Part shown: positions 5,800 through 10,277 of the stretch, piece after piece
Position numbering within the stretch: the first letter of the stretch is position 1
How the letters are laid out: each line of letters starts with the position of its first letter
Source of the DNA: Deltaproteobacteria bacterium
Lineage (GTDB): Bacteria; Bdellovibrionota; UBA1018; UBA923
Reading direction: 5' to 3'
Length of the DNA: 10,277 nt
Assembly: GCA_016194725.1 (NCBI GenBank)
Contig: JACQAW010000437.1
Span: 1 to 10,277 of the forward strand
Notes under the pieces: generated by a model
Database searches by the model: none
Seen by the model: the letters and a program-made list of their open reading frames with translations, nothing else
Told to the model about the DNA's origin: nothing
Position numbers and translations under genes: made by a program

Positions 5800-6517
5800 A
5801 ACTGCTTCAGGGCTGGTGCTGGTCGATACCGGCATCGGCCTTCAAGATGTCGTGCGCCCGAATCGCCGGCTGGGCTGGATGTTTCAAGGCATCGTGCGTC
5901 CGCGCCTGGACGCGGGCGAGACCGCACTGCGCCAGGTGCAACGGCTTGGGTTCCAGGAAACCGATGTGCGGGATATCATCGTCACGCATCTTGACCCTGA
6001 CCACGCCGGCGGCCTGAGCGACTTTCCGCACGCGAACGTTCACCTGTTCAGCCCCGAGCTCGATGCGGCCCAGAATCCCGCCGATAGAATGGAGCGCACC
6101 CGCTATCGTGCCGAACAGTGGGCCCACAAGCCGGGCTTCGTGCGGCAGTATATCAACGGCGAGCCCTGGTTTGGTTTCGACTGCGTTCGCAAGCCCCATG
6201 GCCTGCCGCCGGATATTCTACTCGTGCCCCTGCTGGGCCATTCCCGAGGCCACGCCGGTGTTGCCGTGCACACAAAAACAGGCTGGCTGCTGCACGCGGG
6301 CGATGCCTATATACATGCTGGCGAGCTTGATCATGAAAAGCCCGGCTGCCCGCCCGGTATGTTGCTGCACCAGCGGGCCACCTCGGTCAATCTGCGGCTC
6401 TGCCGCAAAAACGTCGAACGCCTGCGCGAGCTCGCGCATGAGCATTCGCGCGAAGTTCGTGTCTTCAGTGCCCATGACCCCAGCGAGCTGGCCCGACTGC
6501 GCGAAGGCCGGCAATGA
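5699..6517 (+). CDS. MBL-fold metallo-hydrolase
   Basis: A 272-residue metallo-beta-lactamase-fold hydrolase. The N-terminus MKIHHLNCGTMCPLGG and the VLVDTGIG strand are typical of a lactonase-like MBL group. The metal motif is THLDPDHAGG, with His97, Asp99, Asp101 and His102, so the second His of the classical HxHxDH is Asp; I recall this variant in this group. Further ligands are His181 in LLGHSRGHAG, Asp202 in HAGDAY and a late His in SAHD. No signal peptide, so cytoplasmic. Its first 101 bases overlap the MNIO gene in another frame, yet the conserved N-terminus makes the ATG at 5699 the best start. Its stop overlaps the next ATG as ATGA. The substrate is unknown; hydrolysis of a thioester, lactone or peptide-derived ring in the MNIO pathway is a guess from context. 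MBL proteins are common, so the link may be incidental. Confidence 0.9.
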   Translation: MKIHHLNCGTMCPLGGRLLLGDQPRLVCHCLLIETASGLVLVDTGIGLQDVVRPNRRLGWMFQGIVRPRLDAGETALRQVQRLGFQETDVRDIIVTHLDPDHAGGLSDFPHANVHLFSPELDAAQNPADRMERTRYRAEQWAHKPGFVRQYINGEPWFGFDCVRKPHGLPPDILLVPLLGHSRGHAGVAVHTKTGWLLHAGDAYIHAGELDHEKPGCPPGMLLHQRATSVNLRLCRKNVERLRELAHEHSREVRVFSAHDPSELARLREGRQ

Positions 6518-7113
6518 AATCCACTGAGGCTCGCTGGTACCACTGGGCGCTTTTTGGCTCGGGCCTGTTCGTGTTTCTGGTGCTCGATCGGGTGCCCAAT
6601 CCGGTCAACTGGCTCCTCGACAATACGTGGCCCACGATTCACGCGCTGCTCATCGCGGCCATTGTCATAGCTCCGCTCGCAATCTACGCCAGCCATGATT
6701 CGGCCAATGCTTTTCTGGCGCGAATGCTCGGCCGGGTATCGTTCGCGTTTCCGCTGCTGGCGGCCGTAATTTACACGGGTCTGGTGGTGTGGAATATCCG
6801 TTTTGACCGCAATACGCTCCCGCACAATCTGGTGGTGCTCGTATTGGACAAGCAGACGGCCATGAGCGGGATGCGCCACCAGATCACGGTCGAATCGTGG
6901 AACGCCGGAGTTGACAGCGAAACGCTGAGCATGGACGAAGAGCACACTTATCGCGCAATCGTTGCCGGTGAAACAAATGTTCGCCTCGCGATCAAGCCCG
7001 GACGCCTGGGTTATCCGTGGCTGCGCTCAGTTCGCATCGAGCCACCGCTGGTGCCGCCCCCGGGCACGAAAGCGGCAAGCAAGGCCCCGGCGCAGGTCAG
7101 CTCGCACCGCTGA
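6514..7113 (+). CDS. Three-helix membrane protein of unknown function
   Basis: A 199-residue protein that I do not recognise as a named family. Hydrophobic helices lie at about 10-25, 41-59 and 75-94. A soluble C-terminal domain follows (about 100-180), predicted by eye to be beta-rich, with alternating segments such as NLVVLVLD and HQITVESW. The end is a Pro/Ala/Lys-rich low-complexity tail. The ATG overlaps the MBL-hydrolase stop by 4 bases, so the two are probably translated together. The DUF1540 gene starts 24 bases after its stop. Many MNIO clusters include a membrane protein such as DoxX; this one does not look like DoxX (three helices rather than four, plus an extra domain). Its role could be export, anchoring or redox support, but nothing in the sequence decides this. 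Confidence 0.8.
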   Translation: MKSTEARWYHWALFGSGLFVFLVLDRVPNPVNWLLDNTWPTIHALLIAAIVIAPLAIYASHDSANAFLARMLGRVSFAFPLLAAVIYTGLVVWNIRFDRNTLPHNLVVLVLDKQTAMSGMRHQITVESWNAGVDSETLSMDEEHTYRAIVAGETNVRLAIKPGRLGYPWLRSVRIEPPLVPPPGTKAASKAPAQVSSHR

Positions 7114-7137
7114 CTGGCATGCTACGTGCTTTCAGCG

Positions 7138-7443
7138 ATGAGCATGAAAATAACCGTCGAGATGCCGCAGGTATCGAAATGCACAGCAACCAATTGCGCC
7201 TACAATGTGAAACAAGGGTGCCACGCCCGCGCCATTACCATTGGTGATGGCAATCAGGCGAATTGCGATTCTCATTTTGACTCAAGCCCTCACACCAAAG
7301 CAAACGCGCGGGTCGCCGGGGTTGGCGCCTGCAAGGTGACCGGCTGCAAATACAACGACGACTTCGAGTGCAACGCGCAGGCCATCAATGTGGGATACGT
7401 GGGGCAGGCCGTGAAATGCATGACCTTTGCCGCACGAAGCTGA
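7138..7443 (+). CDS. Tandem DUF1540 cysteine-module protein
   Basis: A small protein of about 101 residues with two copies of a DUF1540-like module. Copy one begins CTATNCAYNVKQGC and copy two begins CKVTGCKYNDDFEC. Each follows C-x4-C-x7-C-x14/15-C, giving eight cysteines in total, with the family's AxxIxVG-type strand between the third and fourth Cys. A Ser/His/Lys-containing linker separates them. The cysteine pattern suggests zinc or another soft metal is bound; the family has no established function. No signal peptide is visible, so it is probably cytoplasmic. ATG 7138 is chosen; GTG 7126 and ATG 7144 are in frame and possible, and no strong ribosome-binding site decides between them. 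It is the last gene of the run that starts with the precursor, and its stop lies 5 bases from the end of a convergent gene. Confidence 0.85.
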   Translation: MSMKITVEMPQVSKCTATNCAYNVKQGCHARAITIGDGNQANCDSHFDSSPHTKANARVAGVGACKVTGCKYNDDFECNAQAINVGYVGQAVKCMTFAARS

Positions 7444-7448
7444 TTGCA

Positions 7449-7808
7449 TTATTTTAATCTGCGAATGGCGATAACGCACGGCTGCCGGCTCAGGCAAAGG
7501 CCCAGCTCGACCTGAGCGCCCGACTCCTGCGCCGGGCTGAGCTGTCCGTAAAATGCGCTGCGGGTAGCGGCTCTGTTGATGACGTCACAGACGGCGTACT
7601 CCCTGGTCACCTCGGTACGGCTACCAGGCGTATCCTTGTACGTGAAAAGAATTCGCGCGTCAGGCGGGGTTCTTGTCGAGTTGACCTGCACGGCCTTGAT
7701 GTGACCGCGAATATGGTCCACGGCCTCGTTGCAGCCCTTGCCGCTGCCCAGCGTCTGCATAACCAGCAGGGACTCCAGCACCGCCACTAATGCCAAAATG
7801 AACGTCAC
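7449..7808 (-). CDS. Small secreted or membrane-anchored hypothetical protein
   Basis: A 119-residue protein of unknown family. It starts with GTG at 7808, preceded by AAGG at a suitable distance of 5 bases. Residues 2-20 are hydrophobic (ILALVAVLESLLVM) and could be a signal peptide or an N-terminal membrane anchor, though a clear signal-peptidase site is not obvious. The rest contains four cysteines (26, 74, 105, 111), which fits disulfides in a periplasmic domain. A strand-rich middle around FTYKDTPGSRTEVTREYAV is visible. It converges on the DUF1540 gene with 5 bases between the ends and is divergent from the secreted protein at 7930. Function unknown; it is supported as a gene by its start signal and its fit between neighbours. 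Confidence 0.65.
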   Translation of the reverse strand: MTFILALVAVLESLLVMQTLGSGKGCNEAVDHIRGHIKAVQVNSTRTPPDARILFTYKDTPGSRTEVTREYAVCDVINRAATRSAFYGQLSPAQESGAQVELGLCLSRQPCVIAIRRLK

Positions 7809-7859
7809 AGGTGCCTTTCGTGAATCACTGGAAATTTAACCGTAATAATGCGGCCTGGC

Positions 7860-7879
7860 GCTGCTGACATTTAAGCAGC
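7860..7879. promoter_or_regulatory. Inverted repeat in the 121-base divergent intergenic region
   Basis: GCTGCT at 7860-7865 and AGCAGC at 7874-7879 form a perfect 6-base inverted repeat with an AT-rich 8-base spacer (GACATTTA). It lies midway between the divergent starts at 7808 and 7930. The form suits an operator for a dimeric regulator or a short hairpin. A repeat this short can arise by chance, so this is only a candidate. Confidence 0.3.
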
Positions 7880-7900
7880 CGACGGCCATCCGGAGCGTGA

Positions 7901-7923
7901 TAAAATGATCTTACAGTAGGGGA
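7901..7923 (+). promoter_or_regulatory. Likely -10 box and Shine-Dalgarno of the secreted seven-Cys protein gene
   Basis: TAAAAT at 7901-7906 matches five of six bases of a -10 box, but no good -35 hexamer lies at the right distance upstream. AGGGGA at 7918-7923 is a good ribosome-binding site, 6 bases before the ATG at 7930. The short distance from the -10 box to the start codon would give a very short leader. Confidence 0.4.
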
Positions 7924-7929
7924 TAACTT

Positions 7930-8787
7930 ATGAAAACAGCCTTTAGTTTTCTGGCATCCGTGGCCATTTCGGGCCTGCTATTCGGCACGGCAGCATTGGC
8001 CAAAACCGTCAATATGACCATTTTTCGAGAGGGTTCGAGTTTGAGCACCCAGGCCTACAAAGTCGAAAGCCAGCTGAACAATGCTGACGGCTCCTCGGCC
8101 AACGACTGGTGCGCCAACTATGACCGCATGGTGCAGATTCGCAAAAGCGCGATCGAGAAGTTCGCGGCCTCGGGCAGCGATGTATCCGCGGCAAATGAGT
8201 CCGGCCTTGCAACCGGCGCAGCCAAAACCTTGAAGCAATCGTACGACCGCTTTGACTGTGACAATGTCAAGTCGGCCGGAAAAAGTGCAACTCCCGAATC
8301 TTGCGAAGAAGTGACGCCTGACGTGTTTTATGCCCCGAAAATGATTTCTTACGAAGGCGGCAGCCCGCGCGCCAGCATGGAAATGGTAGCCCCCAACTCG
8401 CAGCTGCTGGGCCAGAAGAGTGGCAGCGAAGCGCCGGGCTCGGTTCCGATCTGCAATAACGCGCTGGACTCGCTGGGCGACCTGGTCCTGCGCGGCTCTC
8501 AGGCCGCCGTAAGCTGTGGCCCTTCGGAAGGCGATTCCTCGGGCAGTGCTTCGACGGTGAAGTGGAACGGAAAAAACCAGAGCGGTTACAAGTGGAAATC
8601 CTACACCTCGTTTTTGATCTGCAAATATCCCAATGCGCCCGCTTGCATCGGGGGCATCCAAAGCAAGACCGACCCTAACGCGAAATTTTCCGGCAGCTGG
8701 ACCGATGGCTTTAACGCCCCCGACGGCCAGACCCTGGGCAAGCGCGCAAGTGCCACGAGTTTCAAGAGCTTCAAGACGGCGGACTGA
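7930..8787 (+). CDS. Secreted hypothetical protein with seven cysteines
   Basis: A 285-residue exported protein that I do not recognise. Residues 1-24 form a textbook Sec signal peptide with likely cleavage after ALA (22-24). The mature part is rich in Ser, Gly, Asn, Lys and Asp and low in long hydrophobic stretches, so it is probably soluble in the periplasm or released. Cysteines are at 61, 110, 125, 175, 196, 231 and 239; an odd number leaves one free unless it pairs with another chain. A good ribosome-binding site precedes the ATG. The gene stands alone on its strand: divergent from the 119-residue gene and convergent with the Host_attach gene, 14 bases away. Function unknown. Confidence 0.85.
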   Translation: MKTAFSFLASVAISGLLFGTAALAKTVNMTIFREGSSLSTQAYKVESQLNNADGSSANDWCANYDRMVQIRKSAIEKFAASGSDVSAANESGLATGAAKTLKQSYDRFDCDNVKSAGKSATPESCEEVTPDVFYAPKMISYEGGSPRASMEMVAPNSQLLGQKSGSEAPGSVPICNNALDSLGDLVLRGSQAAVSCGPSEGDSSGSASTVKWNGKNQSGYKWKSYTSFLICKYPNAPACIGGIQSKTDPNAKFSGSWTDGFNAPDGQTLGKRASATSFKSFKTAD

Positions 8788-8801
8788 GCCCAGGTACTCG
8801 C

Positions 8802-9272
8802 TTACATCGTGAGCATCGCCTCCGACCAGTCTTCGAGCACCGCGCGAAGATGCTGAGGCAATTCGGCTTCCGAAACGGCGCTCAGGTCTTTGCCCAGTGA
8901 GCCGATTATTTTTTTTCGGGTCTTGGCGTCAATTACCGAATGCAGCAGGCCCAGAAACCTGGGCTCGGCGACCAGAATAAGCGCGTCATACTGGTTTTGG
9001 CCACGGCCCAGAGCAAGGCACTCCGCAAGCTCACGGGCAAAATCACCGGCCAGATTGTCATGGGTGGTTCGTTCAGAGTCCGTGGCAAAACGCGAATTGC
9101 CGCTGCGACTTGGCTTGAAAAGCCGCCCGGGTTTATCGCTTTCAAGATCACGGTCATGCAGGCGCCCGATGGGATGGTCAAACTGGCGCACCAGCTGCAA
9201 AGGAGCACGCGGCCCCCGGCTGGCAAAAATCCTGGCGCCCGCACGTTGGGCAATCAATATCCAAGTCAACAT
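8802..9272 (-). CDS. Host_attach family protein (PF10116-like)
   Basis: A 156-residue soluble protein matching the family annotated as required for attachment to host cells. The N-terminal strand TWILIAQRAGARIFAS is followed by FDHPIGRLHDRDLESDKPGR (31-50), the family hallmark GRxHDRDLxSDxPGR. A helix-rich middle with FARELAECL (78-86) comes next, then LILVAEPRFLGLL (98-110) and the KDL-xxxS-xxELPQHL ending (128-142). The name comes from Agrobacterium-type genetics, but most members occur in free-living bacteria and the fold resembles eRF1/RNase-type domains, so the name is a poor guide to function. The ATG at 9272 is preferred over a TTG two codons upstream. The gene is divergent from the FliG-like gene across about 80 bases and convergent with the secreted seven-Cys gene. 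Fusion or truncation is not evident. Confidence 0.88.
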   Translation of the reverse strand: MLTWILIAQRAGARIFASRGPRAPLQLVRQFDHPIGRLHDRDLESDKPGRLFKPSRSGNSRFATDSERTTHDNLAGDFARELAECLALGRGQNQYDALILVAEPRFLGLLHSVIDAKTRKKIIGSLGKDLSAVSEAELPQHLRAVLEDWSEAMLTM

Positions 9273-9352
9273 ACCCAAATTAGAACTGCAGAACTCACGC
9301 CGAAATTCCGCCGCCAGCTGCCCCGTCGCGTCAAGACACGTCAGCTATCCAA

Positions 9353-9787
9353 ATGTATTCTGGGCAAAGGATGAGAAAACCCGTCGTTGGAATTCCTTCA
9401 GTCATCGAAATGCTGCAGCTGCTTGATCCGGCTGCGCGCAAGAAAATTTTATTCAATATCGCGCAGCAAGACCCCGGGCTCGCAAAGAAAATCGAAGCCG
9501 ACCTTTTTTCGTTCGAAGACCTGAGCTGCCTGACACCCATGATGACGCAAGCACTGCTGCGCGAGGTGGCACAGCCAACATTGCTGCTCGCCTTGCGAAA
9601 GGCCTCGCAAAGCCTGAAAGAACATTTTTTCGCGAACATGTCCCAGCGCGCGGCGGCGCTGCTCAGGGACGACCTGGCCGCGCAAACGCCAAAACGACTG
9701 GCCGACGTTACAGCGGCGCAGGATGAAATCATGAGCATTGCGAAAAAACTTGAGGGTGAAGGAAAGCTGCTACTTAAAAAAAGTTAG
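9353..9787 (+). CDS. Stand-alone FliG C-terminal-type protein
   Basis: A 144-residue protein that matches only the last part of the flagellar rotor protein FliG (normally about 330 residues). Residues 17-57 correspond to the end of the middle domain (VIEMLQLLDP, then KKIEADLFSFEDL). Residues 60-142 correspond to the C-terminal torque domain. By alignment to E. coli FliG from memory, Arg82, Arg99, Asp106, Asp107 and Arg115 match K264, R281, D288, D289 and R297, the charged residues that face MotA, so the stator surface is retained. The N-terminal FliF-binding domain is missing. ATG 9353 is used; ATG 9371 is equally possible, and neither has a well-placed ribosome-binding site. There is no flagellar neighbour. 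It could be a paralogue in a modified motor, a competitor of FliG or a decayed remnant, though the frame is intact. Confidence 0.85.
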   Translation: MYSGQRMRKPVVGIPSVIEMLQLLDPAARKKILFNIAQQDPGLAKKIEADLFSFEDLSCLTPMMTQALLREVAQPTLLLALRKASQSLKEHFFANMSQRAAALLRDDLAAQTPKRLADVTAAQDEIMSIAKKLEGEGKLLLKKS

Positions 9788-9797
9788 CGGGCCCCTG

Positions 9798-10250
9798 CTA
9801 TTTGAGGTTCTGAACCTCGTCGAGCGACAAGTCATTTACTGAAAGCGACCCCAGAATCCCGGTGCCGTCGCGGGTGCCCTTGAATTCGCTGAACTTGCCG
9901 CTGAGGGTCACCTCTTCGCCTTTTTTTCCACTGAAAGCACCGACGGTCTTACTCCATTTCACGGTATGCACCGTAACCGAGATGAATTCGCTGCCGTGAG
10001 CCTGGTCTTTGCCGGCATTGAGTCTAAAGCCCCAGCTTTGATACTTGCCGTCGTTGCCGGAGTAGAAGCGGGGCACGTCGGCGATATAACCCGAGAGCGT
10101 GATAATTTTGCCGTCCATGCCTTTGCCGTAAAACTGGCTTTCGTGAGGCTCTTTCGCGGCTGGCTTTGAAAACTCGACTGCGGACTGGGCTTTTGCGGTT
10201 TGTACCGTGAGCAGAGCTGCGGCCAGGCAAACAATGAGAACGCTTTCCAT
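9798..10250 (-). CDS. Secreted OB-fold-like protein
   Basis: A 150-residue protein from ATG 10250. Residues 1-21 form a Sec signal peptide with probable cleavage after AKA. The mature domain (about 45-145) has the strand pattern of an OB-fold: KIITLSGYIADVPRF, then SWGFRLNAG, EFISVTVHT and EEVTLSGKFSEFKG, with the repeated xxLSGxI/F unit typical of bacterial exported OB proteins. No cysteine is present in the mature part, so it is probably soluble in the periplasm. The frame is open to the right edge of the window (GTG at 10277), so a longer N-terminus cannot be excluded, but the signal peptide fits the ATG at 10250. It converges on the FliG-like gene with 10 bases between them. Ligand and role unknown. 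Confidence 0.75.
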   Translation of the reverse strand: MESVLIVCLAAALLTVQTAKAQSAVEFSKPAAKEPHESQFYGKGMDGKIITLSGYIADVPRFYSGNDGKYQSWGFRLNAGKDQAHGSEFISVTVHTVKWSKTVGAFSGKKGEEVTLSGKFSEFKGTRDGTGILGSLSVNDLSLDEVQNLK

Positions 10251-10277
10251 AACGGATAATTTACCGAAGTATTCCAC

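Noticed and set aside
6331..6945. Minus-strand open frame of about 200 codons across the MBL and membrane genes.
   Set aside because: It spans the junction of two well-supported plus-strand genes, and its product is rich in Arg/His/Gln with no motif.
9783..9803. Possible terminator hairpin (TAGCGGGCCCCTGCTA) between the FliG-like and OB-fold genes.
   Set aside because: The arms match only in part, the loop would be too small for the GC core, and no T-run follows on either strand.
1..10277. CRISPR arrays, tRNA or rRNA genes, insertion sequences, phage genes.
   Set aside because: No repeat-spacer pattern, cloverleaf-like segment, transposase motif or terminal inverted repeats were seen; coding density is high and intergenic gaps are at most about 150 bases.

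Overview
This is a moderately GC-rich, densely packed bacterial window. Several products carry classical Sec signal peptides, and there is a FliG-like flagellar motor fragment, which points to a Gram-negative flagellated bacterium or a close relative of one. I cannot fix the taxon by reading alone; a Leptospirales-type spirochaete or a delta-proteobacterial/Oligoflexia-type lineage would both fit. There is no rRNA, tRNA, CRISPR array, insertion sequence or phage gene.

Layout. (1) Positions 3-1974, plus strand: the 3' end of an adenosine deaminase gene, a stand-alone cyclic-nucleotide-binding protein with a histidine-spaced tail, and an HExxH metallopeptidase-like protein. Overlapping or nearly touching ends suggest one transcript. 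(2) Positions 1952-4387, minus strand: a compact three-gene operon read leftwards, DUF4337 membrane protein, RimK/DcsG-like ATP-grasp enzyme, then D-Ala-D-Ala-ligase-like ATP-grasp enzyme. It overlaps the metallopeptidase gene tail to tail. (3) Positions 4540-7443, plus strand, divergent from (2): the highlight. A short secreted peptide precursor with three Cys-Lys-Gly-Lys hexads and a Met/His/Lys-rich tail is followed six bases later by a DUF692/MNIO multinuclear iron oxidase. Then come an MBL-fold hydrolase, a three-helix membrane protein and a small protein with two DUF1540 cysteine modules. (4) Positions 7449-9272: a small secreted or anchored hypothetical protein (minus), a seven-cysteine secreted hypothetical protein (plus) and a Host_attach-family protein (minus). 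(5) Positions 9353-10250: a stand-alone FliG C-terminal-type protein (plus) and a secreted OB-fold-like protein (minus).

How the genes may work together. The precursor plus MNIO pair matches the logic of the bufferin and HvfA copper-binding peptides, in which an MNIO enzyme converts precursor cysteines into oxazolone/thioamide or thiooxazole groups and the product is exported by a Sec signal. The usual DUF2063-type partner (BufC/HvfC) is not visible. Its place is taken by an MBL hydrolase, a membrane protein and a cysteine-rich DUF1540 protein, so this may be a variant cluster for metal sequestration. That assignment is inference. The divergent ATP-grasp operon shares the same control region but need not belong to the system.
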